Shown here piece after piece: positions 1-8,974 of a DNA stretch of 56,595 nt. Position numbers and translations under genes: made by a program. The notes under the pieces are model-generated. The model was not told the origin of the DNA, did not search any database, and saw only the letters and a list, made by a program, of their open reading frames with translations. Each line of letters opens with the position of its first letter. Position 1 is the stretch's first letter. The stretch is from the NCBI GenBank assembly GCA_029852775.1, contig LEKJ01000029.1:1-56595 (forward strand). The letters run 5' to 3'. The DNA comes from Pasteurellaceae bacterium LFhippo2. Lineage in GTDB: Bacteria > Pseudomonadota > Gammaproteobacteria > Enterobacterales > Pasteurellaceae.

Positions 1-360
1 TGTGAACCTGTATCTGGTTGAGCGCCTGTGTCAGGTTGTGAACCTGTATCTGGCTGTGAACCTGTATCCGGTTGCGAGCCTGTATCCGGTTGTGAACCTG
101 TATCTGGTTGTGAGCCTGTATCTGGCTGTGAACCTGTATCTGGTTGTGAACCTGTATCTGGTTGTGAACCTGTATCTGGTTGTGAGCCTGTGTCTGGTTG
201 TGAACCTGTATCCGGTTGTGAGCCTGTGTCTGGTTGTGAACCTGTGTCTGGTTGTGAACCTGTATCTGGTTGCGAGCCTGTATCCGGCTGTGAACCTGTA
301 TCTGGTTGCGAACCTGTATCTGGCTGTGAACCTGTGTCTGGTTGAGAACCTGTGTCAGGT
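1..360 (-). repeat. 18-bp tandem repeat encoding PDTGSQ x20
   Basis: Twenty consecutive 18-base units with only scattered third-position-type differences. On the minus strand they encode PDTGSQ in the autotransporter frame; one unit reads PDTGAQ (19-36). The array lies between the passenger and the expected beta-barrel, where flexible linkers occur. Because 18 is a multiple of three, gain or loss of units changes linker length without breaking the frame. The array starts at base 1, so it may be longer than shown. Confidence 0.95.
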
Positions 361-2074
361 TGAGTTTCAGGATTATCTACTTCATCAACAGGATCTGGTT
401 TTTCTGGTTCTTTTGCTTTTTCCCAAGTGATAGCAAATGCATTGCTACCCATTAATTTATCTAGATCATAACGAAACGCCCCTGCATGAACATAATAATT
501 TTCTAACTCAAAGGTTCCGCCATAATTATTACTAATACTAAATAATCTTAATGTTTCTCCTTCATTATTAATTTCTCGTCCAGAATCCTTTATCGAAATA
601 ACATGATGACCTTCTAAATTTGAAACACGAACCAAATTACTTTGTAAATTAGCTAAGTCAGTATTAAAACGGAAATAGCCATTCCCTCCTAAACGTTCAA
701 GAGAAAGGTAATTAAAAGAATCAAAGTTATCTTTATCATTTAGTAAAATTTTTGAACCAGGCTCTAAATATAAATTTTTTACATAGCTATCACCAGTTAA
801 TTGCCAAATAGCATCCCTTGATAATACAACATTGTGATCACTATATCCTGGTGTAAATCCAAAATGTTCTTGATTCATTTGCGTTGTTAACAATGCTTTA
901 CCCACAAATAATGAAGAACTATCATGAAGATTAGTCTCCCTAATATTTATTTCTGTTCGTGGTAATTGAGAAATATCGGCATCGCTAAGATATTCAGCAT
1001 TACATGAATTACCATATTGATAAGATAACCCTGAATCACAAACAACAGACATACCATTAGTAAATCCAAGTATAGCTTTCGAATTTCCTTCTACAATTAG
1101 TCTATCTGCTTCAAATTCATTTACATTACGACTAACATGAAATTCTGTATCATCTTTTAAACTTACAGTTCCAGAATTTTCTGATCTGTAATCATAATAA
1201 GGTACTTCAAAATCACGATTTTCCCAATATCCATTTATATTCGATCCAGAAAGCACCAGTTTTCCTTGCCCTTCAGTAGTTAAAGATTCAAATCCTGAAC
1301 TTCCTGAAATCAAAAATATGTTAGGAGATGAACTTGTATATTTAAGATTAATAGGTCTTACATTTGGTACTCTTTGGCTTATATCAACGAGATCTTTCTT
1401 AGAAGAAAATCCCATTTTACCATTCATTATTGAATGGCCATTGTCGCCGATGACTGAGAGAGTTGCTGGTTCATGAGAAGAGTTAATAATTCTGACACTA
1501 TCATCTGAATTACTATCTTGTGAAAGTGTAAGTGTTACTGATTGTCCATTTAGATCCAAAGTCCCACCTCTGTTGAGGGTAATAGAATCTAATAAACTCC
1601 AGTTGTTACTAGTAGAAATATCATCAATATTTTTATTGGCATATTCACCAAAGGTCGCCGGCCCTAAAATTAAAGCACCATCATCTTTTATAGTTACATG
1701 CTGAAATGGAGAATGAATATCTTCCCCAGATATATTTAAAACAACAGAACTTCCATCAATAGAGATAGAGCTCTCTATAGGAGCATTAATTTCAACAACA
1801 CCAGGTCCAAAAATATTCAAATCTTCATTAATCGGATGTGTAGCACTATAACCATATTGCCTTGTACAACTATCTCACCATTTTCTACATTGAGAGTATA
1901 GCGCACCTCATGATCCACTGAATGTACATCAGCCCCCATAGCCACCATTGGCGCTAATCCTAAACTAGCTAACAATAGCTTTAATGTTTTTCCTTTGCCT
2001 TTTGATTTAGCAAGTTCAGAAGTAACGGTATATTGACCAAGTGAGTTTTTGACTACTTTAAATATCATATTCAT
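1..2074 (-). pseudogene. Autotransporter adhesin, 3' truncated by window, frameshifted
   Basis: The gene opens at ATG 2074 with a TGAGG ribosome site (2081-2085). The first 50 or so residues form an extended type V signal peptide (MNMIFKVVKNSLGQYTVTSE, then a hydrophobic stretch ending VAMGA). This frame stops at 1817 after 85 codons. From about 1860 a second frame continues without a stop to base 1: it begins QYGYSATHPINEDLNIFGPG and runs through a beta-helix-like passenger of about 500 residues (SGSSGFESL, LYLEPGSKILLND), a PEKPDP hinge and a (PDTGSQ)n linker. Restoring one base after GG at 1861/1860 would join the frames as VQGQYGY. No serine-protease motif is visible, so it is probably an adhesin rather than an S6 protease. 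The beta-barrel should lie left of base 1. It could be a real frameshift, a phase-off state or a sequencing error; no homopolymer sits at the break. Confidence 0.8.
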
Positions 2075-2123
2075 ATGTATGCCTCAGTTAATAAGAAAAC
2101 GATTTCAAATCAAAATACGCTCA

Positions 2124-2152
2124 ATTGTAATCCCTAGTTAAATTTATTGCAA
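2124..2152 (-). promoter_or_regulatory. Sigma-70 promoter of the autotransporter
   Basis: On the minus strand TTGCAA (2152-2147), a 17-base spacer and TACAAT (2129-2124) match the consensus elements. The -10 lies about 50 bases upstream of the ATG at 2074. Confidence 0.6.
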
Positions 2153-2270
2153 ATAACCGCATAAAAATATTACGCCAGTTTGACAAAATTGACTTTTATT
2201 TAAGGATGGAAGAGTTGGATATATGGCAATAATGAAGAGTAGCTAAAGGCTAAATCTTTCTTAAAAGTAC

Positions 2271-2300
2271 AAAAAAAGCGGATCAAATATTGATCCGCTT
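2271..2300 (-). terminator. Terminator of typA
   Basis: An 11-bp stem (AAGCGGATCAA with its complement, 3-base loop, 2276-2300) is followed on the minus strand by a run of T (2277-2271). It lies 18 bases after the typA stop. This is the classic Rho-independent form. Confidence 0.85.
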
Positions 2301-2318
2301 CTACAATAAAATTATAAA

Positions 2319-4166
2319 TTAGTGAGTACTTGTGCTCGTAGTTGTACGGCTTGCACGTTTACGCTCAACTTCAGTTAATAATTTCTTACGAATACGAACT
2401 GATTTTGGCGTTACTTCTACTAATTCATCGTCATCGATAAATTCTAACGCTTGTTCTAATGTGAACTTAACTGGTGTGGTTAACGTTAATGCATCATCTT
2501 TACCAGACGCACGCATATTGGTTAATTTTTTACCTTCAAGTGGGTTTACCGTTAAGTCGTTTGAACGGCTGTGGATACCGATTACTTGACCTTCGTAAAT
2601 CTCAACACCGTGATCAACCATTAATTTACCACGATCTTGTAATGCGTAAAGTGAGTATGCTAACGCTTTACCTGTACCGTTTGAAATTAATACACCGTTG
2701 ATACGCTGACCGATATCGCCCGGTTTCACATCATCATAGTGGCTGAAGCTTGAGTAAAGTAAGCCAGTACCTGAAGTCATTGTCATAAATTCGTTACGGA
2801 AACCGATTAAACCACGGCTAGGAATGATGTACTCTAAACGGGTACGACCTTTACCATCTGGGATCATATCGCGTACTTCACCTTTACGGATACCTAATGC
2901 TTCCATTACAGAACCTTGGTGTTGTTCTTCGATATCGATTGTCACTTGCTCAAATGGCTCTTGTTTACGACCATCAATCTCTTTGAAGATTACTTTCGGA
3001 CGAGATACCGCTAACTCATAACCTTCACGACGCATATTTTCGATTAATACCGATAAATGCAATTCGCCACGACCAGATACACTGAAGATATCTGAATCGT
3101 CAGTTTCTTCTACGCGTAATGCTACGTTGTGCACTAATTCTTTGTTTAAACGCTCTAAAATTTGGCGTGAAGTTACGAATTTACCTTCTTGACCACAGAA
3201 TGGCGAAGTATTAACACAGAAGAACATTGTTACTGTTGGTTCATCAACAGATAATGCTGGTAATGCTTCAACGTTGTTTACATCACATAATGTATCAGAG
3301 ATGTTTAATTCACCCATACCCGTGATTGCTACGATATCACCTGCGAATGCTTCTGTTGCTTCGTAACGTTGTAAACCTAAGTGGCCTAACACTTGACCGA
3401 TACGGCCGTTACGAGTTTTACCTTCGCTATCAATTAAAGTTACAGGTTGGTTTGGTTTTACTGTACCACGTTTGATACGCCCGATACCGATAACACCTAA
3501 GTATTTGCTGTAGTCTAACTGAGAGATCTGCATTTGGAATGGCGCATCTAATTCTACATCTGGCGCAGAAACGTGTTCTACGATCGCTTCGAATAGCGGA
3601 TCCATATTTGGCGCTAAATCTTCGTGATCTAAACCTGCAACACCGTTTAATGCTGAAGCGTAGATAATTGGGAAATCTAACTGTTCGTCAGTTGCACCTA
3701 AGTTTACGAATAGGTCGAATACTTGGTCCACAACCCAGTCAGGACGTGCGCCCGGACGGTCAACTTTGTTGATAACAACGATTGGTTTTAAACCGTGAGC
3801 GAATGCTTTTTGAGTTACGAAACGAGTTTGTGGCATTGGGCCATCAAACGCATCTACGACTAATAATACAGAGTCAACCATTGAAAGAACACGTTCTACT
3901 TCACCACCGAAGTCCGCGTGTCCTGGAGTATCTACGATATTGATACGGTAGTCATTCCAGTTGATCGCTGTGTTTTTCGCAAGAATGGTAATACCACGCT
4001 CTTTTTCAAGATCGTTTGAGTCCATTACACGCTCATTATCATCACCACGTGATGTATCTAATGTGCCTGAAAGTTTAAGAAGTTTATCAACTAGGGTTGT
4101 TTTACCGTGGTCAACGTGCGCAATAATTGCGATATTACGCATTTTATTTGTATCTAAATTTTGCAT
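2319..4166 (-). CDS. typA: Ribosome-associated GTPase TypA/BipA
   Basis: 615 residues, the usual length of BipA. The N-terminal GTPase domain shows G1 AHVDHGKTT (about 16-24), the switch region ERGIT, G3 DTPGHADF and G4 NKVD. EF-G-like domains II, III and V follow, then the BipA C-terminal domain with a basic tail rich in Arg and Thr. TypA binds the 70S ribosome at the EF-G site and supports 50S assembly at low temperature and under stress. The start ATG 4166 opens the conserved [13 protein letters not shown] region a few residues in. It appears monocistronic: a terminator lies at 2271-2300 and a CRP-like site in its upstream region. Confidence 0.97.
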   Translation of the reverse strand: MQNLDTNKMRNIAIIAHVDHGKTTLVDKLLKLSGTLDTSRGDDNERVMDSNDLEKERGITILAKNTAINWNDYRINIVDTPGHADFGGEVERVLSMVDSVLLVVDAFDGPMPQTRFVTQKAFAHGLKPIVVINKVDRPGARPDWVVDQVFDLFVNLGATDEQLDFPIIYASALNGVAGLDHEDLAPNMDPLFEAIVEHVSAPDVELDAPFQMQISQLDYSKYLGVIGIGRIKRGTVKPNQPVTLIDSEGKTRNGRIGQVLGHLGLQRYEATEAFAGDIVAITGMGELNISDTLCDVNNVEALPALSVDEPTVTMFFCVNTSPFCGQEGKFVTSRQILERLNKELVHNVALRVEETDDSDIFSVSGRGELHLSVLIENMRREGYELAVSRPKVIFKEIDGRKQEPFEQVTIDIEEQHQGSVMEALGIRKGEVRDMIPDGKGRTRLEYIIPSRGLIGFRNEFMTMTSGTGLLYSSFSHYDDVKPGDIGQRINGVLISNGTGKALAYSLYALQDRGKLMVDHGVEIYEGQVIGIHSRSNDLTVNPLEGKKLTNMRASGKDDALTLTTPVKFTLEQALEFIDDDELVEVTPKSVRIRKKLLTEVERKRASRTTTSTSTH

Positions 4167-4251
4167 TGAAGTGTCTTTATATAGAGTTTAAAAATGGTGC
4201 GTTCACACGCACCCTACGGAAATCTTGGAAATGTGGTTCACATTTTAAAAA

Positions 4252-4267
4252 TGTGATCTTGCTCACA
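4252..4267 (-). promoter_or_regulatory. CRP-binding site upstream of typA
   Basis: TGTGA, six bases (TCTTGC), TCACA is an exact match to the CRP half-site pair. The centre is about 93 bases upstream of the typA ATG. A TATATA box (4183-4178) gives a plausible start near 4171, placing CRP near -88. A second symmetric AAATGTG/CACATTT motif lies at about 4229-4245. Regulation of typA is inferred from position only. Confidence 0.5.
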
Positions 4268-4317
4268 ATTTGCAAAGGCGCGAATTATACAGGTTTTTTC
4301 GCAAATCGGCTAGGAAA

Positions 4318-4391
4318 CAAGCGGTCAGATTCTAGTAAAAATTTGCAAATTTTAACGATTTTGCAAAATTTTTAGAAAATCTGACCGGTTG
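4318..4391. terminator. Inverted uptake-signal pair after rsmC
   Basis: CAAGCGGTCAGATT (4318-4331) is mirrored by AATCTGACCGGTTG (4378-4391), a 14-bp arm with one mismatch. The A+T-rich interior contains further TTTGCAAA-type pairing. It begins 16 bases past the rsmC stop (minus strand). An inverted pair of DNA-uptake signals forming a terminator-like hairpin is common in this family. Confidence 0.65.
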
Positions 4392-4406
4392 CAGATATTT
4401 TTAAAA

Positions 4407-5396
4407 CTAATAACGTACCGAATAAACCTTAAACTTATTCGATTTTGCTAATAGCTGATGTCTGCCAAAGGCCTGATCAAGCAAGTCTGGATATGGCAAG
4501 AATGCATTCGCCACAATTCTTAACTCGCCCCCTTTAGTTAAATGATTTTTCGCTTGAGCAATCAGATCTTGCACGGCTCTATAAGCGGTATCAATCCCAT
4601 CGTGGAATGGCGGATTTGACACAATCAGATCAAAACGATCATTAATATCTGAGAACACATCACTTATCACGACTTCGCCTTCAAGCTGATTTTCCGCTAA
4701 GGAGCGACGGCTCGATTCCACCGCCATTGCGTGAATATCTGACATTGTGAGCTTAATTTTCGGGAATTGCTGTTTTAAGCAAGCACCGATTACCCCTGCG
4801 CCACAACCTAAATCAAGCACTTTTCCTTTTAATCGATCTGCTTTATCAAAGGTTGAAAGAAGCAATTTTGAGCCGTTATCTAATTCCGCAGAGCTAAATA
4901 CCGCAGGTAATGCGAAGATATTGAGATCGTCCAAGCGGTATGATTTCCAGAATTTTTTGCTATCAAAGCTTGGTTGGGTTTTCAATTCAAATTGATATAA
5001 ACCACAACGACGCGCTGAATCGATTTTGTGAATATCGCCATAAGCTTCAAGCATTTTTTCTACCGAACGCACGCCAGCACGGTTTTCGCCGATAATCAAC
5101 ATAGCCTGTCCAACAGGCGCTTGTGATAACCACTGTTGAAGTTGGAACTGGCACTCTTGTTTATTTTTAGTCCAGTAGAATACCGCCAAATCCGCTTGGT
5201 TATGGCACTCTAAGCCAAATTCCACATTGCTATGTAAACGCGAATAGTCGTAGTAACTGCTAAATACCGTTACACTTTGTACTTTCTGTTTAAGAGTATC
5301 CGCAAAACGATCTCGTACATCGCCAAACAATAAAACGCTCTTGTTTTGGAATAAGTTTAGATGTCTTTCTAATACTTCACTTTCAAGGGATAACAT
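4407..5396 (-). CDS. rsmC: 16S rRNA G1207 N2-methyltransferase RsmC
   Basis: 329 residues from ATG 5396. The frame also has a TTG at 5417, but the ATG has a well-spaced AGGA (5400-5403 region) and its product starts like known RsmC (MLSLESEVLERH). The N-terminal half is the degenerate RsmC methyltransferase-like domain (GENRAGVRS, DSARRCGLY). The C-terminal half is the catalytic Rossmann domain with DLGCGAGVIG for S-adenosylmethionine and the SNPPFHDG motif. It methylates G1207 of 16S rRNA in the 30S subunit. It is divergent from holD-rimI, as in E. coli. Confidence 0.96.
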   Translation of the reverse strand: MLSLESEVLERHLNLFQNKSVLLFGDVRDRFADTLKQKVQSVTVFSSYYDYSRLHSNVEFGLECHNQADLAVFYWTKNKQECQFQLQQWLSQAPVGQAMLIIGENRAGVRSVEKMLEAYGDIHKIDSARRCGLYQFELKTQPSFDSKKFWKSYRLDDLNIFALPAVFSSAELDNGSKLLLSTFDKADRLKGKVLDLGCGAGVIGACLKQQFPKIKLTMSDIHAMAVESSRRSLAENQLEGEVVISDVFSDINDRFDLIVSNPPFHDGIDTAYRAVQDLIAQAKNHLTKGGELRIVANAFLPYPDLLDQAFGRHQLLAKSNKFKVYSVRY

Positions 5397-5475
5397 AAAT
5401 TTCCTGTTTTTGTGCAAAATAATTTCGGTATTCTACCGATTTTTGCTAATATTCCCCACTATTTTGTGAGGAAAA

Positions 5476-5898
5476 ATGATGAATCGGCGAGATTTGCTAT
5501 TAAATGAGATGAATATTCCACAATGGACGCTGAAAAAACCGCAGGTTTTAAAAGGCGATGCACAAATTCATCTCGCTAAAAATGTGAAACTTATCGTAAT
5601 TTGTGAGCAAGATCAGCAACAATCGATGCTGTTTCAAGACGTTTTACGCACCTTACAACTCAAAAAAGATGAATATCAATGGGTTAATGTTGAACAGGCA
5701 ATGCGTTTGCAATTTGAGCAAGATCCGATTTTATGGATTGTGCAAGAAACAGATGCAATGAAACGCTTGGTAAAACGTTATCCAAAACAGACCGCTTGGA
5801 ACTACTCTTCTTGGCAAGATCTGCAACTATCACAACATAAACGCCAACTTTGGCAACAAATTCAGCCATTTTGTCAACATTTCGAGAATAACGAATGA
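5476..5898 (+). CDS. holD: DNA polymerase III psi subunit
   Basis: 140 residues. HolD-type N-terminus RRDLLLNEMNIPQW, followed by a small alpha/beta domain ending in a Gln/His-rich tail. Psi links the clamp-loader to the chi subunit and single-strand binding protein at the replisome. Two ATGs are adjacent (5476 and 5479); GAGG at 5468-5471 is 7 bases from the second, which is the better-spaced start. The 3' end overlaps rimI by 4 bases, so the two are translationally coupled. Confidence 0.93.
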   Translation: MMNRRDLLLNEMNIPQWTLKKPQVLKGDAQIHLAKNVKLIVICEQDQQQSMLFQDVLRTLQLKKDEYQWVNVEQAMRLQFEQDPILWIVQETDAMKRLVKRYPKQTAWNYSSWQDLQLSQHKRQLWQQIQPFCQHFENNE

Positions 5899-6332
5899 TT
5901 TCATTAGTTCAAGAGAACGATTTTGATCGTTTATTTGAAATTGAGCAACAAGCCCATTTAGTCCCTTGGACAAAAGGCACCTTGCTAAATAATCAAGGCG
6001 AACGCTATTTAAACCTAAAATTATCCGCAGACAATCAAATTGTTGCCTTTGCAATCTGCCAAAAGGTGCTAGACGAAGCGACCCTATTTAATATCGCAGT
6101 CGCCCCGCAAGCACAGGGTAAAGGCTACGGAAAACAGCTTTTAGCAGAATTGATTGAACAACTTAAACAACAAGGGATTTTGACCCTTTGGCTTGAAGTC
6201 CGTCAATCAAATAGCACGGCACTGAATTTATATACTTCACTCGGCTTTAACGAAGTCGATATTCGCAAAAACTATTACCCAACCACTGATGGCAAACGAG
6301 AGAATGCTGTGGTGATGGCTTTGTATTTGTAG
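5895..6332 (+). CDS. rimI: Ribosomal-protein S18 alanine N-acetyltransferase
   Basis: 145 residues, a single GNAT domain. The acetyl-CoA loop reads APQAQGKGYGKQLL and is followed by LWLEVRQSNSTALNLYTSLGF, the typical RimI motif B. RimI acetylates the N-terminal alanine of S18 and can modify other proteins. ATG 5895 overlaps the end of holD (ATGA). A palindromic repeat element follows 11 bases after the stop. Confidence 0.95.
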   Translation: MISLVQENDFDRLFEIEQQAHLVPWTKGTLLNNQGERYLNLKLSADNQIVAFAICQKVLDEATLFNIAVAPQAQGKGYGKQLLAELIEQLKQQGILTLWLEVRQSNSTALNLYTSLGFNEVDIRKNYYPTTDGKRENAVVMALYL

Positions 6333-6343
6333 CATAAAACAAC

Positions 6344-6391
6344 GTAGGGGCGTATTGCATACGCCCGCGGGCGTGCTCAGCACGCCCCTAC
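6344..6391. repeat. Palindromic intergenic element, GTAGGGGCGT family
   Basis: Two hairpins sit head to tail. GGGCGTAttgcATACGCCC is followed by GGGCGTGctcaGCACGCCC, and the whole is bounded by GTAGGGGCGT and ACGCCCCTAC as outer inverted arms. It lies between rimI and srmB, 11 bases after the rimI stop. A close relative lies at 50558-50618. Confidence 0.8.
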
Positions 6392-6422
6392 ATTCAAACA
6401 AAATATTACATAGAGAAAATAA

Positions 6423-7751
6423 ATGACAACCCAAACTTTCCAAGAATTAGATCTTAGCCCTGAACTTCTCAAGGCATTAGATAAAAAAGGCTATAAACGC
6501 CCAACGGCAATCCAAGCAGCGATGATTCCTGCGGCATTGGAAGGCAGAGATGTATTAGGTTCAGCGCCAACGGGTACAGGTAAGACTGCTGCGTTTTTGC
6601 TTCCGGCAATTCAGCATTTACTTGACTATCCACGTCGTAAACCCGGCCCGCCACGTATTTTGGTATTGACTCCAACCCGAGAATTAGCAATGCAAGTTGC
6701 GGAGCAAGCAGAAGAAATTGCGCAATTTACTAACCTAAAAATTGCGACAATTACTGGCGGCGTGGCATATCAAAATCACGGCGAAGTATTTAATACGAAC
6801 CAAGATTTAGTAGTCGCAACGCCTGGTCGTTTACTGCAATATATTAAAGAAGAAAATTTTGACTGCCGTTCAGTTGAAGTGCTGATTTTTGATGAAGCAG
6901 ACCGTATGTTACAAATGGGATTCGGTCAAGACGCTGAAAAAATCGCAGCAGAAACTCGCTGGCGTAAACACTGCTGGTTATTCTCTGCAACCCTTGAAGG
7001 CGAACTATTAGTCGATTTTGCAGAGCGTCTGTTAAATGACCCTGTACAAGTTGACGCAGAGCCAAGTCGCCGTGAACGTAAGAAAATCCAACAATGGTAT
7101 TACCACGCCGATAATGTTGATCATAAAACCAAACTACTCGCTCGCTTGATTTCAGAATTTGGCATTGAGCGTTCAATTGTGTTTGTGCGCCGTCGTGAAG
7201 CGGTTAGGGAATTAAGTGATACCCTACGCAAACGTGGTATTCGTTCAACTTATATCGAAGGTGAAATGGCACAGACGCAACGTAATCAAGCAATTACTCG
7301 CTTAAAAGACGGCGTTGTAAATGTGTTAGTTTCAACCGATGTTTCTGCTCGTGGTATCGATATTGACGATGTTGATTTTGTAATTAACTTTGACTTGCCT
7401 TATAGCGCCGATACCTATCTACACCGTATCGGTCGTACTGCTCGTGCGGGCAAAAAAGGCTCTGCGATTTCATTGGTTGAAGCCCACGATTACAAACTTC
7501 TTGGCAAAATCAAACGTTATACAGAAGAGCCATTAAAACCGCGTATTATCGAAGGTTTAGAGCCACGCACGAAAGCGCCAAAAGATGGCGAAGTGATTTC
7601 TGTGAGCAAAAAAGAGAAAGCGCGTATTAAGAAGAAAAAAGAAGAGAAGAAAGAAGCTCTTAAGAAAAAGGTAAAAACGCGCCATAAAGATACCAAAAAT
7701 ATCGGTAAGCGCCGTAAACCAAGTTCGGAGCAGGCTACAACTCAAGATTAA
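6423..7751 (+). CDS. srmB: DEAD-box RNA helicase SrmB
   Basis: 442 residues. The helicase core shows the Q motif region (KGYKRPTAIQ), motif I APTGTGKTAAF, motif Ia PTRELAMQ, motif II FDEADRML, motif III FSATLEG, and motif VI HRIGRTARAG. The last 65 or so residues are a lysine-rich tail (KKKKEEKKEALKKK), typical of SrmB and likely to bind RNA. SrmB acts early in 50S assembly. A hairpin with a T run (7759-7787) follows. Confidence 0.94.
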   Translation: MTTQTFQELDLSPELLKALDKKGYKRPTAIQAAMIPAALEGRDVLGSAPTGTGKTAAFLLPAIQHLLDYPRRKPGPPRILVLTPTRELAMQVAEQAEEIAQFTNLKIATITGGVAYQNHGEVFNTNQDLVVATPGRLLQYIKEENFDCRSVEVLIFDEADRMLQMGFGQDAEKIAAETRWRKHCWLFSATLEGELLVDFAERLLNDPVQVDAEPSRRERKKIQQWYYHADNVDHKTKLLARLISEFGIERSIVFVRRREAVRELSDTLRKRGIRSTYIEGEMAQTQRNQAITRLKDGVVNVLVSTDVSARGIDIDDVDFVINFDLPYSADTYLHRIGRTARAGKKGSAISLVEAHDYKLLGKIKRYTEEPLKPRIIEGLEPRTKAPKDGEVISVSKKEKARIKKKKEEKKEALKKKVKTRHKDTKNIGKRRKPSSEQATTQD

Positions 7752-7758
7752 TACTATA

Positions 7759-7787
7759 ATAGCGCGCATTTATGTGCGCTATTTTTA
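7759..7787 (+). terminator. Terminator of srmB
   Basis: An 11-bp stem built on ATAGCGC/GCGCTAT (7759-7782) with a TT loop and one G-T pair, followed by a T-rich tract. It separates srmB from the A+T-rich gene at 7808. Confidence 0.75.
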
Positions 7788-7807
7788 TTGTATATAGGAG
7801 AAATAAA

Positions 7808-8920
7808 ATGAGTAACACCGAATTATTTTTGCATACAGATAAACAAACATCTAATCTTGCTAAAATATATAAAAAAGCAATCTCTGAAGCTATTGAGCTT
7901 TATATTGTTTCTGCATATTTAACTGAATGGGATAGTGATTTTTCTTTTAACACCAAATTATATCCATCTAAATTTAAGTTTATTTTTGGAAAAGATTTTG
8001 GAATATCTAAAAAAATAGCAATTAATAAGGTCTATGAAACTTTACCAAAACAATTTAGAAAAAATTTTCTTGTCGCTGAAAATATTCAAGGATTTCACCC
8101 TAAAGCTATGTTTTGGAAAACTAAAGAAAATCAATATTTTTCTCTAATAGGTTCATCTAACTTAACTAATGCTGCATTCAATTCTAATTATGAAGCCAAT
8201 ATACTTAATCCTATTTCCGAAAAACAATTTATAGATGTTATTAAATGGATTACAGATATTGAGAAGAACTCAACTCCTATAACAGCTGAATGGATAGAAA
8301 ACTATATAGAATCCATATCAATAAAAGTTAAACAACCTTTCAATTATTTTAAGATGTTAGCTAATTTGACTATCAATGAGAATCTTTTAACCCATAGAAG
8401 AAAACAACTAGAAAATTACCAAAAGAATAAAGATAAATTGAAAATATATATTCAACAATGTTCTGATGGAAAAATTGACAATGAGATCTTCTATGGAAAA
8501 CTAAAAAGTATTTTAGAAAATGGTATAACTTTTCAGCCTAGATTTGGTTGGGTAAGAAAAGGAAGATATGATAATTTCAAACGACTATGCCAATCACTAA
8601 TAAATATCTACAATGCTCCTGATAATAAAAAAGATAAAGTAGTATCTAAAGAAATTAATAAACTCCAAAAGAAAAACATTGCAACAAGAAAAGCATTATT
8701 ATCTGAATTACTATCATTAGAATATCCAGATAAATATCCATTATGGAATAGTCCTGTCATAAAATTCATAAGAGAATTATCTATAAAAATACCTAGTAAG
8801 TCTGATGATGGTGAAAAATTTATTCTTATTTCAAATGAATTACGCAAAATAATCAATGATATGGATAATAAGTTTAATCTTGCTGAATTAGATGTATTGA
8901 TTCAACACAAATATAGATAG
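7808..8920 (+). CDS. PLD-family (HKD) nuclease-like protein
   Basis: 370 residues from ATG 7808, chosen for its AGGAG site at 7796-7800; an ATG at 7772 lies inside the srmB terminator. Residues 1-135 form a single phospholipase D-like domain with HPKAMFW (His97, Lys99) and GSSNLTNAAFNSNYE (Asn118, Glu129). This is the H-x-K...N...E pattern of one-motif family members that dimerise to form the active site, as in BfiI/NgoFVII-type restriction nucleases. The C-terminal 240 residues are lysine-rich and were not recognised. Codon use is visibly more A+T-rich than in both neighbours, suggesting transfer. A DNA-cleaving defence role is an inference only; no methyltransferase or partner gene is adjacent. 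Confidence 0.75.
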   Translation: MSNTELFLHTDKQTSNLAKIYKKAISEAIELYIVSAYLTEWDSDFSFNTKLYPSKFKFIFGKDFGISKKIAINKVYETLPKQFRKNFLVAENIQGFHPKAMFWKTKENQYFSLIGSSNLTNAAFNSNYEANILNPISEKQFIDVIKWITDIEKNSTPITAEWIENYIESISIKVKQPFNYFKMLANLTINENLLTHRRKQLENYQKNKDKLKIYIQQCSDGKIDNEIFYGKLKSILENGITFQPRFGWVRKGRYDNFKRLCQSLINIYNAPDNKKDKVVSKEINKLQKKNIATRKALLSELLSLEYPDKYPLWNSPVIKFIRELSIKIPSKSDDGEKFILISNELRKIINDMDNKFNLAELDVLIQHKYR

Positions 8921-8945
8921 TCGCAAAAAATAAATTTTACTGTAA

Positions 8946-8971
8946 TTGGTGCATAAATAATTATGCACCAA
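8946..8971. terminator. Bidirectional hairpin between convergent genes
   Basis: TTGGTGCATAA and its exact complement with a 4-base loop. It lies between the convergent PLD-like gene and rlmD and could end both transcripts, although neither side has a strong T run. Confidence 0.55.
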
Positions 8972-8974
8972 AGA

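Noticed and set aside
1-360. CRISPR array
   Set aside because: The 18-base units are directly adjacent with no spacers and encode an in-frame peptide.
2-430. Plus-strand open frames with NLYLVV and SGCEPV repeats (also 28-345)
   Set aside because: They are the other strand of the 18-base PDTGSQ array. The minus frame joins the autotransporter passenger; these frames have no ribosome site or partner.
1-2074. IgA-protease-type (S6) autotransporter
   Set aside because: No S6 domain or GDSGS motif is visible between signal peptide and passenger.
5397-5417. TTG start for rsmC
   Set aside because: The ATG at 5396 has a well-placed AGGA and gives the family's N-terminus.
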